Below, one piece after another: positions 23,965-32,312 of a stretch of DNA of 64,000 nt. The notes beneath the pieces are model-generated. The model made no database searches. It worked only from the letters and a program-made list of their open reading frames with translations, and was not told the origin of the DNA. Location of the stretch: positions 701,416 through 765,415 of the forward strand of contig NZ_BMVL01000002.1 of assembly GCF_014650695.1 (NCBI RefSeq). Direction: 5' to 3'. The translations under genes were made by a program, and so were the position numbers. Each line of letters begins with the position of its first letter. Within the stretch, counting starts at the first letter, position 1. This DNA comes from Streptomyces avidinii (GTDB lineage: Bacteria; Actinomycetota; Actinomycetes; Streptomycetales; Streptomycetaceae).

Positions 23965-25593
23965 TCAGCAGCGTCGGCGGTCCACCGTCAGGGTGCCCTG
24001 GACGGTGGCCACCGTACGGTCGTAACACCCGCCCAGCACTGTGGACCCGTACAACCGGTAGCGGGCGGAGGTGGTGGCGACCGCGTGCCGCTGGTCGCGC
24101 GGGACGTTGGCGGTGTAGGTGGCGTCGCCGGTGTACCGGTCGTCGAGCCGGACGCTGTCGACGGTGCGCCCGCCGCGCACGGTGACGGTGTCCGCCCGGT
24201 CCCCGAGCGCGAGGACGGTCCGCAGCCGGTCGCCCTCCCCGAGGGTCGTCTCGCCGTCCATCGTGTAGGTGCGGTCGGTCCGGGTGGTGGTCGGCCCGTG
24301 CGTCACACTCTCCTCGTCGGTCCAGGTGGCGGTGAGCCCGTCCTGGTTCTCGCCGTCGGTCCAGCGGTGGACGGAGGTGCTCCGCACGCTGCGGGTGACG
24401 GTGGTGGCCACCCGGCCGCGGGAGGTGTTCAGGTGTCCGGCGACGGTCAGCCGGTGCCCGCCCTCGGTGTCCAGGCGGTGCTGTGCGCCGGGGGGCGCGG
24501 GCGTCCAGCGGGAGTGGCCGCTCGGATCGCTCTCCTCGTGCCGGGTCAGGGCGCCGGTGACGACCTCCCGGGCCTCGTCCTGCCAGAGCAGCAGATTGGT
24601 GGGGGTGCTCCAGCCGCTCTGTCCGGCTGGCACCCCGGCGACCGATACCTCGATCCGGTGCGGGCGGCCGTCGTTGAGGAGGGCGGCGTAGGGGGTGAGG
24701 TCGTAGCGGATCGGCTGGACGTCGAAGGCGCGCGGGCCCGGGGTGACGTACCAGAGGAAGGGGTTGGACCAGCCGCCGGTCCAGACCGTGGGGAAGGGCG
24801 CGGCGATGCCGGCGAGTTGTCCGTCGACCGAGACGCGGACCTCGCGGTGCGGGCCGTCGGTGGCCTTGCAGGAGTACGGGGCCGCGTCGGGCGTGGTCAT
24901 GTACCAGTACTCCTCGCAGCCGCCGCCCGAGCCGGTGGCGTAGACCTCGGCGAGGAGGCGCTCCGTGTTGCGCGGGGTGGTGACGGCCGGGGAGGTGAGG
25001 GGCAGGACGCGGTCGGGGGTGTCGGGGGCCCGGGTGCCGCCGTCGGCGGCGTAGAAGGTCAGGGTCACCTTGACGTCGATGACGCCGGTGTAGGTGTCGT
25101 CGACGACGTTGCCGATGAGCATCTCGACGGGCTGCGGGCGGGCGAGGGTGTCGCGGTATCGGGTGACGTCCTTCTCGACGGACCAGGTGATGCCGTCGGG
25201 CGAGGGCTGCGGGGTGGAGGTGCGCAGGATCTCCACCCCGCCGAGGGAGAGGTGGCCGAGGCGGTCGTACTGGCGGCCCTTGACCTTGCCCTCGAGGCGG
25301 AGGACCACCTTGGCCCAGGCGTCGGCGCCGCAGCCGGTGGGCGGTGCGTAGTTGCCCCGGTAGGGGGTGAAGTCACTGAACCGGGCTTCCGCGAGGGTCA
25401 CTTGGCAGGACCGGGTCGCGGGCCGGGTGACGGGCGGGGTCGCGGTGAGGGGATCGTGCCAGTCGGTCCCGAACTCCGCGGGCGGTGGGTCGGCGGGCTG
25501 GGTCCCGGCGGGCGCGGGCGCCGCGGCGGCCAGGGTGGCGGCGGTCAGCGCGATGGCGCCGAGCAGACCGGTGATCCGGTGTCGTCGTCTCAT
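23965..25593 (-). CDS. secreted peptide-N-glycosidase A-like amidase
   Basis: 542 residues with an N-terminal signal peptide (MRRRHRITGLLGAIALTAATLAAAAPAPAG). The body matches the PNGase A family: FTPYRGNYAPPTGCGADAWAKVVLRLEGKVKGRQYDRLGHLSLGGVEILRTSTPQP, then EVYATGSGGGCEEYWYM and GPHREVRVSVDGQLAGIAAPFPTVWTGGWSNPFLWYV, which are diagnostic blocks. Family members release N-glycans from glycopeptides. This bacterial homologue would act outside the cell; its substrate is inferred only from the family. Several Cys suggest disulfides. Confidence 0.85.
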   Translation of the reverse strand: MRRRHRITGLLGAIALTAATLAAAAPAPAGTQPADPPPAEFGTDWHDPLTATPPVTRPATRSCQVTLAEARFSDFTPYRGNYAPPTGCGADAWAKVVLRLEGKVKGRQYDRLGHLSLGGVEILRTSTPQPSPDGITWSVEKDVTRYRDTLARPQPVEMLIGNVVDDTYTGVIDVKVTLTFYAADGGTRAPDTPDRVLPLTSPAVTTPRNTERLLAEVYATGSGGGCEEYWYMTTPDAAPYSCKATDGPHREVRVSVDGQLAGIAAPFPTVWTGGWSNPFLWYVTPGPRAFDVQPIRYDLTPYAALLNDGRPHRIEVSVAGVPAGQSGWSTPTNLLLWQDEAREVVTGALTRHEESDPSGHSRWTPAPPGAQHRLDTEGGHRLTVAGHLNTSRGRVATTVTRSVRSTSVHRWTDGENQDGLTATWTDEESVTHGPTTTRTDRTYTMDGETTLGEGDRLRTVLALGDRADTVTVRGGRTVDSVRLDDRYTGDATYTANVPRDQRHAVATTSARYRLYGSTVLGGCYDRTVATVQGTLTVDRRRC

Positions 25594-25705
25594 GGACCCG
25601 CAGTGAAACCCGGCCCGCGACGGCCGTGCCAGGGCCGGGACTTCGGCCCTGGCCGGTTCTGGTCCGCCCGGGCCGGCCGGCAGCGGGGCAAGTCAACCGG
25701 GTGCG

Positions 25706-26185
25706 TCAGCGGGGCAGGACGACCACGCCGTCGTCGTCCGCGTGGACGGTGTCGCCCGTGCGGAAGGTGATGTCGCCGATGGTGACGGGCTCGTCGACCG
25801 CGCCCTCGCCGGTCTTGCCGCTCTTGCGGGGGACCGTGCCGAGCGCCTTGATGCCGAGGTCGAGGCCGCCGAGGGCGACGCTGTCGCGGACCGAACCGTT
25901 GATGATCAGTCCGGCCCAGCCGTGGGCCTCGGCCGCACCCGCGATGAGGTCGCCGACGAGGGCGGTGCGCGGCGAGCCGCCGCCGTCCACGACGAGGACC
26001 GCACCCTCGCCCGGCGTGTGCACGAGGGGGCGCAGCAGCGCATTGTCCTCGAGGCAGCGGACGGTCCGTACGGGGCCCGCGAAGAGCCGACGGCCGCCGA
26101 ACCGGCGGAACCCGGTGGTGCAGATGGCGAGGGACTCGCCGTACTCGTCGTACAGGTCGGCTGTGGGGACGGGGGTGACGCTCAT
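25706..26185 (-). CDS. rraA: RraA-like protein (RNase E inhibitor / HMG aldolase family)
   Basis: 159 residues, the normal RraA length. Family marks: PTADLYDEYG at the start, GRRLFAGPVRTVRCLEDNALLRPLV, VVDGGGSPRTALVGDLIAGAAEAHGWAGLIINGSVRDS (GD-L-x20-G-x-V-R-D; the Arg/Asp pair binds metal and pyruvate in aldolase members) and GIKALGTVPRKSGKTGEG. Escherichia coli RraA binds RNase E; other members cleave 4-hydroxy-4-methyl-2-oxoglutarate. Which role applies is not decided by sequence. ATG 26185 was preferred over 26233, which has no RBS. Confidence 0.85.
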   Translation of the reverse strand: MSVTPVPTADLYDEYGESLAICTTGFRRFGGRRLFAGPVRTVRCLEDNALLRPLVHTPGEGAVLVVDGGGSPRTALVGDLIAGAAEAHGWAGLIINGSVRDSVALGGLDLGIKALGTVPRKSGKTGEGAVDEPVTIGDITFRTGDTVHADDDGVVVLPR

Positions 26186-26505
26186 CGGGTACCGGTTTCC
26201 TCGCTGCTCGTACTCGAACTGGGGCTCGTCCATCGCGGTGGTGCGGCCGGCGTAATCGGCGGGTCGTTCGGAGCCCCCGGACGGCCGACCGGGAGCGCGA
26301 CCGGACCCGCGCGCAGGTAGCGACCAGGGCGGCCGGCAGCGGGAGGCGGCGGTCGGTGGACATCGGCCGGAACCCGTCCCGGTGGTCGGCCCGGGCGCGC
26401 CGTCGGGCACGATCGGGACACTACGGCCGGGCGGGAGACGTACAAGGTACCGGCGGCGGGACGGGCCGGCCGGGCGGGACGGGCGCCGACCCGCCGGGGA
26501 GCGGG
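26186..26505. other. 320-bp intergenic region
   Basis: No gene or known element recognised. It is very GC-rich and contains short CCGG-rich inverted repeats around 26360-26400; it must hold the promoter of the RraA gene and the end of the GlsB-type gene transcript. Confidence 0.5.
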
Positions 26506-26772
26506 TCAGTCGCGGGAGTTGCCGAACAGGATGCGGTAGCCGATCAGCAGGACCAGCGAGCCCGCGATGGCGGAGCCCCAGGTGGCGAGGTCGAAGAACT
26601 CGGTCTGGATCGGCTTGTCCAGGACCTTCGCCGAGAGCCAGCCACCGATGAAGGCTCCGGCGACACCGATGAGGGTGGTGCCGATCAGGCCACCGGGGTC
26701 CCGGCCGGGCAGCAGGACCTTGGCGATGCCTCCGGCCAGCAGCCCCAGGATGATCCAGCTGACGATCCCCAT
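26506..26772 (-). CDS. GlsB/YeaQ/YmgE-family small membrane protein
   Basis: 88 residues with three predicted membrane helices: MGIVSWIILGLLAGGIAKVLL, GGLIGTTLIGVAGAFIGGWLSAKVL and ATWGSAIAGSLVLLIGYRILFG. The first helix with L-x-G-x-I-A-x-x-L and the PGRDPGGLIGTTLIGVAGAFIGG turn are the transglycosylase-associated (GlsB) family signature. These proteins respond to stress and have no proven biochemical function. Confidence 0.9.
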   Translation of the reverse strand: MGIVSWIILGLLAGGIAKVLLPGRDPGGLIGTTLIGVAGAFIGGWLSAKVLDKPIQTEFFDLATWGSAIAGSLVLLIGYRILFGNSRD

Positions 26773-26872
26773 GTCCAGTCACTCCGCTTCGGTCGGCCGG
26801 TCTTCCGGTCGTTCAGTCGTTCGGACGTTCTCCTCGGAGGACGCGACCGGGGCCGAATCGGTTCTCCGCGGC

Positions 26873-27775
26873 TCAGACCGCCACGCGGCCGACCGGTACG
26901 GGGAGCTCGGCACCCGCGACGGAACCCGCGGCGGTGCCGACGCCCGGACCCGCCGCGGCGGAGGGCGTCCGGGTGAGCAGCATGACTCCGCGCGCGGCGA
27001 GCAGGGCTCCGGTGGCCGCCAGCAGCAGCCCTGCCGGTCCGCCCTGGAGCCGTTCGCCGAGCAGGACCATGCCGATGGCGGCGGCGGCCAGCGGGTTGGC
27101 CAGGTTCACCACGGCGAGCGGGGCGCCGAGTCCGCCGCGGTAGGCCCGCTGCGACAGCAGCATCCCGCCGACCGCGAACACCATGACGAGCAGGGCCACG
27201 GAGACGACGCGGACGCTGAGCAGGGCTCCGCCGCGCCCGGCCGCCACGGCCACGGTCTGGGTCAGGGCGGAGGCGGCCGCGGAGGCCAGGCCGGACGCGG
27301 TGGCGTGGCGCAGCCCCGAGCGAGGGTCCTTGACCGCGGTCAGCATCATGATCACGGCGATGGTCGCGCCGGAGACGGCCAGCGCCTCGACCAGCGTGAG
27401 GGTGTCGTCGGGGGCCGGCCCGGAGGCCGGGAGCAGCAGCAGGCCGAGCCCGGCGACGGTGGCCAGGGTGCCCCGCCATTCGGTGGCCGCCACCCGGCGG
27501 CCGGACCTGCGCGCGCCCAGGGGGACGGCGGCCACCAGGGTGAGCGCGCCGAGCGGCTGCACCAGGGTGAGCGGGCCGTACCGCAGGGCCGCCGCGTGGA
27601 GCAGCGCGGCGGCGGCGTTCAGGCCGGCCGACCACCACCAGGCGCCGGAGCCCAGCAGGGCCCCGGCGGTGCGTGCGACGGCGGCCCGGGCGAGGCGCTC
27701 CTGGGCGACGGCGGCGGCCGCGTAGGCCACGGCCGAGGCGACGCAGAGCCCCACGGCGAGGGTGGTGTCGTTCAT
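26873..27775 (-). CDS. DMT-superfamily (EamA-like) transporter
   Basis: 300 residues with nine or ten hydrophobic helices separated by short charged loops, in two tandem halves: QPLGALTLVAAVPLGARRSGRRV in the first and AVVNLANPLAAAAIGMVLLGERLQGGPAGLLLAATGALLAARGVMLL in the second, the latter being the P-x-x-A/G-x-x-G-E-x-L motif of drug/metabolite transporters. Direction and substrate are unknown. Its ATG overlaps the stop of the PAP2 gene (ATGA), so the two are translationally coupled and under the same TetR-type array. Confidence 0.85.
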   Translation of the reverse strand: MNDTTLAVGLCVASAVAYAAAAVAQERLARAAVARTAGALLGSGAWWWSAGLNAAAALLHAAALRYGPLTLVQPLGALTLVAAVPLGARRSGRRVAATEWRGTLATVAGLGLLLLPASGPAPDDTLTLVEALAVSGATIAVIMMLTAVKDPRSGLRHATASGLASAAASALTQTVAVAAGRGGALLSVRVVSVALLVMVFAVGGMLLSQRAYRGGLGAPLAVVNLANPLAAAAIGMVLLGERLQGGPAGLLLAATGALLAARGVMLLTRTPSAAAGPGVGTAAGSVAGAELPVPVGRVAV

Positions 27776-28620
27776 TGTCCTGCTCCTACGGCCGCGTCCG
27801 CGCTCCGCGGGCGCGGCAGGCCCCGTACGGGCCCGTCGGGGTCGTTCTCCCGAGCCGCCTCGGGGTCGGGCCCTGCCTCGTCGTCCGGGGCGTCGTCGCG
27901 CGGCCTCGGGACCAGCAGCAGAGCCGCTCCGAGGAGGACGGCGGCGACGACGGCGTCAAGCCAGTAGTGGTTGGCGGTGCCGACTATCACGGTCAGGGTC
28001 AGCAGCGGGTGCAGCAGCCACAGGAGGCGCCACCGCGAGGAGGTGGCGGCGATCATGCCGAGGGCGAGCATCAGCGCCCAGCCGAAGTGCAGTGAGGGCA
28101 TCGCGGCGAACTGGTTGGCCAGGGTGTCCTCGGCCGGTGCCGCCCGGTAGACGCTGGGCCCGTAGACCTGCGCCGTGTCGATGAGCTGCGTGGCGTCGAG
28201 CAGGCGCGGGGGCGCGAGCGGGAAGGCCAGGTGCAGGACGAGGGCGGCTGCGGTGAGTGCGGCGAGGACCCGGCGCGTCCACAGGTAGTGGGCGGGGCGC
28301 CGGACGTAGAGCCAGATCAGGAAGAGCGCTGTCGCGGGGAAGTGGACTCCCGCGTAGTAGGTGTTGGCGGTGGTGACGAGGGCGTCCCCGTGCAGCAGCA
28401 GCTGCTGCAGGAGGCCTTCGCCGGGCAGGTGCAGGGCGCGCTCCGCGTCCCATATTCGCTCCGCGTTGCGGAAGGCCTCTTCGGTGCGGTCGGTCGAGAG
28501 CAGCCGGCCCGCCTTGTAGACGGCGAAGAAGCCCGCGACGAGCAGCAGCTCGCGTATGAGGCGGCGGCGCGCGGCTCTCGGTCCGGCTGCCGACTCGGCA
28601 GGTGTGGTGTGGGAGCTCAT
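27772..28620 (-). CDS. PAP2-superfamily membrane phosphatase/phosphotransferase
   Basis: 282 residues with six membrane helices. The PAP2 active site is visible as AAMPSLHFGWALMLALGM (PSxH motif) and VGTANHYWLDAVVAAVLLG (third motif with catalytic His and Asp). The layout matches the inositolphosphotransferase/aureobasidin-resistance (PAP2_3) group rather than classical lipid phosphatases, so an extracytoplasmic head-group transfer or dephosphorylation is likely. It heads a two-gene operon with the DMT transporter. The region upstream holds a repeat array shared with the divergent TetR gene. Confidence 0.85.
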   Translation of the reverse strand: MSSHTTPAESAAGPRAARRRLIRELLLVAGFFAVYKAGRLLSTDRTEEAFRNAERIWDAERALHLPGEGLLQQLLLHGDALVTTANTYYAGVHFPATALFLIWLYVRRPAHYLWTRRVLAALTAAALVLHLAFPLAPPRLLDATQLIDTAQVYGPSVYRAAPAEDTLANQFAAMPSLHFGWALMLALGMIAATSSRWRLLWLLHPLLTLTVIVGTANHYWLDAVVAAVLLGAALLLVPRPRDDAPDDEAGPDPEAARENDPDGPVRGLPRPRSADAAVGAGQ

Positions 28621-28664
28621 CCCCCGGTCTCTCTTCCTGTTTACGCGCACAGCGACACGCCAGT

Positions 28665-28722
28665 GTATCGATACATTGGCGTATCGATACGCTGGTGTAC
28701 CGATACGGTTGCGTTCCCGTAC
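28665..28722. promoter_or_regulatory. 16-bp-phased array of GTATCGATAC operator sites
   Basis: Perfect palindromes GTATCGATAC start at 28665 and 28681, a near copy GTACCGATAC at 28697 and a degenerate GTTCCCGTAC at 28713: exactly 16 bases apart. It lies between the PAP2/transporter operon and the TetR gene, 45 bases from the PAP2 start and 51 from the TetR start, so it should bind TetR dimers cooperatively and silence both promoters. Confidence 0.75.
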
Positions 28723-28773
28723 ACTTCCGTAGTGGAACCTGCCGCCGAGGCGCCCCCGAGGAGAGCCGCATCC

Positions 28774-29406
28774 ATGACGTCGACACCGACCCCCGCACGC
28801 CGCTCCAAGATCACCCCGGAGCGTGAGCAGGAGTTCTACGACGCCGTACTGGAGCAGCTGCGCGAGCACGGCTACGAGGCCCTGACCATGGAGGGCGTCG
28901 CCGCCCGGGCCAGCTGCAGCAAGTCCACGCTCTACCGGCAGTGGAAGACCAAGCCCCAGCTCGTCGCCGCCGCCCTGCGTGCGGGGCGGCGGGGCACTCT
29001 CGTCGCCGTGGACACCGGCTCACTGGCGGGCGATCTGCGCGAGGCGGCCCGGATCGCGGCCGGCACCTCGGGCAGGGACACCCGGCTGACGCAGGCCCTC
29101 GGGCATGCCGTGCTCAGTGACGAGGAGCTCCAGGCCGCCCTGCGCGAGGCGCTGGTCGAGCCGGAGCTGGCCGCGTTCGCCGAGATGGTCGGGCGGGCCG
29201 TGGCGCGCGGCGAGATCGCAGCGGACCATCCGGCGGTGGAGTTCCTGCCCGCCCAGCTGATGGGCGTGCTCCGGATCCGGCCGGTGCTGGAAGGGCGGTA
29301 CGCCGACGCCGACTACCTGGTCCGGTTCGTCGACGCCGTCATACTCCCGTCACTGGGCCTCGCACCCTCCCACCCCGCCCGGCCCCCGGCCGGTCAGGCC
29401 CCCTGA
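28774..29406 (+). CDS. TetR-family transcriptional regulator
   Basis: 210 residues. HTH at about 20-66: FYDAVLEQLREHGYEALTMEGVAARASCSKSTLYRQWKTKPQLVAAALRA. The C-terminal ligand domain has the TetR_C_16-like pattern ending in DYLVRFVDAVILPSLGL. ATG 28774 follows GAGGAG by nine bases. It is divergent from the PAP2-DMT operon, and the intervening 16-bp array makes it the clear candidate repressor of that operon and of itself. The inducer is unknown; one of the two products may export or modify it. Confidence 0.93.
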   Translation: MTSTPTPARRSKITPEREQEFYDAVLEQLREHGYEALTMEGVAARASCSKSTLYRQWKTKPQLVAAALRAGRRGTLVAVDTGSLAGDLREAARIAAGTSGRDTRLTQALGHAVLSDEELQAALREALVEPELAAFAEMVGRAVARGEIAADHPAVEFLPAQLMGVLRIRPVLEGRYADADYLVRFVDAVILPSLGLAPSHPARPPAGQAP

Positions 29407-29489
29407 ACCGGCGGGCCGCCGTCCTGATGACCTGACGGCGACCTGCCCGCGCTGCCTCGTGGGGACGGCGGCAGCGCGCCGCCCGGACC

Positions 29490-29526
29490 GGGCGGCGACC
29501 ACTCACCCCAGGAGTGGTCGCCGCCC
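29490..29526. terminator. bidirectional terminator between TetR and TerD genes
   Basis: A 14-bp perfect inverted repeat (GGGCGGCGACCACT / AGTGGTCGCCGCCC) with a 9-base loop between converging genes. Confidence 0.85.
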
Positions 29527-29611
29527 GATCTGTGCGGCTCCCCCGTCCGTGCAGCGCTCCGCCCCCTGGGCCCCGATCCGCTCGACTCCCCGTCGGCCCG
29601 GGCGGTCGGCC

Positions 29612-30154
29612 TCAGCCGAGTGCGCCCATGGTCCGGGCGAATTCGTCCGGGTCCGCATCGGAGCCCCGCAGCCGAAGGTCGAAGGACCAGGCGCCGGACG
29701 CATCACGGGTGAACTCGGCGACCGTGGCAGCGGTCGCGGCGGCCACGGCCGCGAAGTCCCCCTCGGCAAGGTCCGTGTGGCCCTCGCGGATCCGGAACCC
29801 GGTGCCGGCGATGTCCGCGAAGGTCTTCGTACGACCCTCGGGGCCCGCGTCGGAGTTCTGGATGACCACGCCGACCACCACCCGGCTCGATTCCTGCGCC
29901 ATCCGGTGCAGCTCGATGGTCATCACCTCGTCGAAGCCGAAGCCCTGCCCGGTGTGGCTGTCCCGGTTCAGTGCGATGGTGCCGTCGGGCGACCGACTGC
30001 CGAAGTGCACGGACTGGACGGGCGTCCCGTGGAGGTCCGCAGCGCCGTAGACCGCGGCGACTATGTCGAGGTCGTTCGCGGGCGCGCCGGCCGGGCTGGG
30101 ATCCCATCGCAGCGCGAACTCCACCTTGGCCAGGCCCTTGCGTACACCGGTCAT
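29612..30154 (-). CDS. TerD-family protein
   Basis: 180 residues. TerD calcium-binding beta-sandwich signature: VRKGLAKVEFALRWDPSPAGAPANDLDIVAAVYGA, SVHFGSRSPDGTIALNRDSHTGQGFGFDEVMTIELHRM, then VVVGVVIQNSD and TKTFADIAGTGFRI. The paired acidic runs DLDI and GFGFDE are the Ca2+ sites of the family. TerD proteins are cytoplasmic, linked to tellurite and oxidative stress and, in Streptomyces, to differentiation. It stands alone here, without other ter genes. Confidence 0.93.
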   Translation of the reverse strand: MTGVRKGLAKVEFALRWDPSPAGAPANDLDIVAAVYGAADLHGTPVQSVHFGSRSPDGTIALNRDSHTGQGFGFDEVMTIELHRMAQESSRVVVGVVIQNSDAGPEGRTKTFADIAGTGFRIREGHTDLAEGDFAAVAAATAATVAEFTRDASGAWSFDLRLRGSDADPDEFARTMGALG

Positions 30155-30592
30155 CGAACTCCCCCTTCACTCACGGGCATTGCCCGTCCATGATCCCACG
30201 AGCCCCCCGGCCCGCTCCGGAAGACCGCCCGTTCCCGGCCAGTCCGACCGAACTGGCCGGTTCGACGAAACCGACTCATTCGACCCAATTGACCACTCTG
30301 GGAGAAAACACCCAAACCGGGTGTAAATAGAGGAGTACCGAATTCGGGCAGGCGCGTGGTGCCGACAAAAGGTGAGGCTGCCTATTTTTCCCGCTCCGCC
30401 CCAGGTCAGCCGCAGAATGCGCCGCAGAACCGGATTGTTATCCTCAAGTTTTCCTCAAATGTAGTGACGCTGCGCCCGTCCGCTTCCTAGCTTCCTCGTA
30501 CACGCGTCCCCGCGTTACCCGTATTCGCGCGGTTCCACACGCCCCCGGCGATCCCGGTGACGCGCCCCGCGTCCCTCAGGAAAGAGTGCAGC
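30155..30592 (+). promoter_or_regulatory. 438-bp AT-richer leader/promoter region of the solute-binding lipoprotein
   Basis: No coding sequence is apparent. The stretch 30260-30480 is clearly lower in GC than its surroundings. A direct repeat TCCTCAAGTTT/TCCTCAAATGT with 11-base phasing (30441-30462) resembles direct-repeat operators such as PHO boxes in spacing, though not in sequence. AAAGGTGAGGCTGCCTA at 30368-30384 faintly resembles an iron box. Confidence 0.3.
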
Positions 30593-31411
30593 ATGAAGGT
30601 TCCCCAGGCCGGCGCGGTCGCCGCAGTGATCGCAATCGCCCTGACCGCCTCCGGGTGCGTCGGTGACGAAGGGGACCAGGGGGACGGGACCCTCGCCATC
30701 GGCATCAAGTTCGACCAGCCCGGCATCGGAATGCGGGAAACCGACGGCACTTTCACCGGCTTCGACGTGGATGTCGCCACCTACGTGGCCAAGGAGCTCG
30801 GCTACAAGGCCAACAAGATCGAATTCAAGCAGGTCTACAGCAACGACCGCGAACTGCTGCTCCAGTACAACGAGGTCAAGTTCGTCGTCGCGAGCTACTC
30901 GATAAACGAGAAGCGCAAGGAGAAGGTCGATTTCGCCGGCCCCTACTTCGTCGCGCACCAGGACCTGCTGACCCGCGCCGGCGACGCGTCGATCAACAAG
31001 CCCGAGGACCTCAACTCCAAGAGCCTGTGCTCGGTCACCGGTTCCACCTCGGCCGAGAACCTCCGCAAGAACCTCGCCCCCAAGGCCGGCCTGCTGGAGC
31101 TCGGCGGCTATTCGGACTGCGTCGTCGCGCTTCAGGACAGCCGGGTCGACGCCATGACCACGGACAACGCCATCCTGGCCGGCTACGCGGCGCGCAAGGG
31201 CAACGAGGGCAAGTTCAAGCTGCTCGGCCAGAACCTGAGCAACGAGAACTACGGCATCGGTGTCAAGAAGGGCAACAAGGACCTCCAGCGCAAGATCAAC
31301 GACGCGCTGAAGAAGATGGTCGCGGACGGCTCCTGGGAGACGGCCGTGAAGAAGAACTTCGGTTCGAACTACAAGTACGAGCCGGCTCCGGCGGTCGCCC
31401 CCGTCGGCTGA
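30593..31411 (+). CDS. extracellular amino-acid-type solute-binding lipoprotein (orphan)
   Basis: 272 residues. Lipoprotein signal with lipobox LTASGC (Cys22). The body is a family-3 solute-binding protein: TLAIGIKFDQPGIGMRETDGTFTGFDVDVATYVAKELG, YSINEKRKEKVDFAGPYFVAHQDLL, DLNSKSLCSVTGSTSAENL and VDAMTTDNAILAGYA, close to glutamate-binding GluB. Normally the permease and ATPase genes follow; here none is present, so it must serve a distant ABC transporter or act as a receptor. ATG 30593 follows AGGAAAGAG. Confidence 0.9.
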   Translation: MKVPQAGAVAAVIAIALTASGCVGDEGDQGDGTLAIGIKFDQPGIGMRETDGTFTGFDVDVATYVAKELGYKANKIEFKQVYSNDRELLLQYNEVKFVVASYSINEKRKEKVDFAGPYFVAHQDLLTRAGDASINKPEDLNSKSLCSVTGSTSAENLRKNLAPKAGLLELGGYSDCVVALQDSRVDAMTTDNAILAGYAARKGNEGKFKLLGQNLSNENYGIGVKKGNKDLQRKINDALKKMVADGSWETAVKKNFGSNYKYEPAPAVAPVG

Positions 31412-31476
31412 CGGCCACCGGGGCGGTGGCGGTCTCGCGAGCGGCTTGAAACGGGCCTCCACCCCGCACGACCCGA

Positions 31477-31511
31477 CGGCCGTGATCCCCTGACGAAGGG
31501 GGTCACGGCCG
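31477..31511. terminator. bidirectional terminator
   Basis: Inverted repeat CGGCCGTGA-TCCCC / GGGG-TCACGGCCG, loop of seven bases, between the converging solute-binding and DJ-1 genes. Confidence 0.8.
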
Positions 31512-31526
31512 CCCGTGCGATGCCGC

Positions 31527-32093
31527 TCAGACCACCGGGGCCTTGCTCCGCAGCACGGTCAGGAACTCGCGCATCCAGCTCGAGTGGTCGGGCCAGGCCC
31601 TGGCCGAGACCAGCGTGCCGTCGACCACGGTCTCGGCGTCCTCGAACTCGGCCCCTGCGGCCTCCATGTCCAGTTCGAGCGCCGGGTAGGCGGTCACCCG
31701 GCGGCCGGTCAGCCCGCCGGCCGCAGCGGTGATCAGCGGGCCGTGGCAGATCTGGGCGATCGGCTTGTCGGCTTCCGCGAAGGCGGCCAGGATCCGGCGC
31801 ACCTCGGGGTCGTTGCGCAGATACTCCGGCGCCCGGCCGCCCGGGACGACCAGGGCCGCGTAGTCCTCGGTGACCACGTCCACGAAGGCCAGATCGGCGG
31901 GCCAGGTGTAGCCGGGCTTCTCGGTGTAGGTGTCGAACCCCTCCTCGAAGTCGTGCACCACGAACCGCAGTTTCTTCACCTGCGGCGCCGCGATGTGGAC
32001 CTCGTACCCCTCCTCGCGCAGGCGCTGGTACGGATACAGGACCTCCAGGGATTCGGCCGCGTCGCCGGTCACGATGAGGATCTTCACTGCCAT
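31527..32093 (-). CDS. DJ-1/PfpI-family protein
   Basis: 188 residues. Flavodoxin-like fold with LIVTGDAAESLEVLYPYQRLREEGYEVHIAAP, a Glu in DAAESLE and the nucleophilic elbow KPIAQICHGPLITAAAG, where Cys and His form the family dyad. DYAALVVPGGRAPEYLRND is also typical. Members are glyoxalases, deglycases or proteases of stress response; the C-terminal VTAYPALELDMEAAGAEFED pattern is that of the PfpI/YhbO subgroup. It stands as a single gene. Confidence 0.9.
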   Translation of the reverse strand: MAVKILIVTGDAAESLEVLYPYQRLREEGYEVHIAAPQVKKLRFVVHDFEEGFDTYTEKPGYTWPADLAFVDVVTEDYAALVVPGGRAPEYLRNDPEVRRILAAFAEADKPIAQICHGPLITAAAGGLTGRRVTAYPALELDMEAAGAEFEDAETVVDGTLVSARAWPDHSSWMREFLTVLRSKAPVV

Positions 32094-32312
32094 GGGCTGC
32101 TCCAGATAGGGCTGGTCATGGTCGGTCCGGCCCCCGCCCGGGGCCATCGCTACCCTGCCCGCGGCGGACAGCCGGCACACACGAAGATCCCCCACTTCCG
32201 ACACGTGGTTTTCACCTGTTCGGCACATGACAATGTGACCCTCGCTCTGCCACTGACACTCCGCCAATTCCCCGGGCGGGGACGGTGCGTATGGAGAGGT
32301 ACCCCCCACCCG

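Noticed and set aside
30368-30384. Iron-box-like AAAGGTGAGGCTGCCTA before the solute-binding lipoprotein
   Set aside because: The right half is displaced and matches only about 10 of 19 positions; too weak to call.
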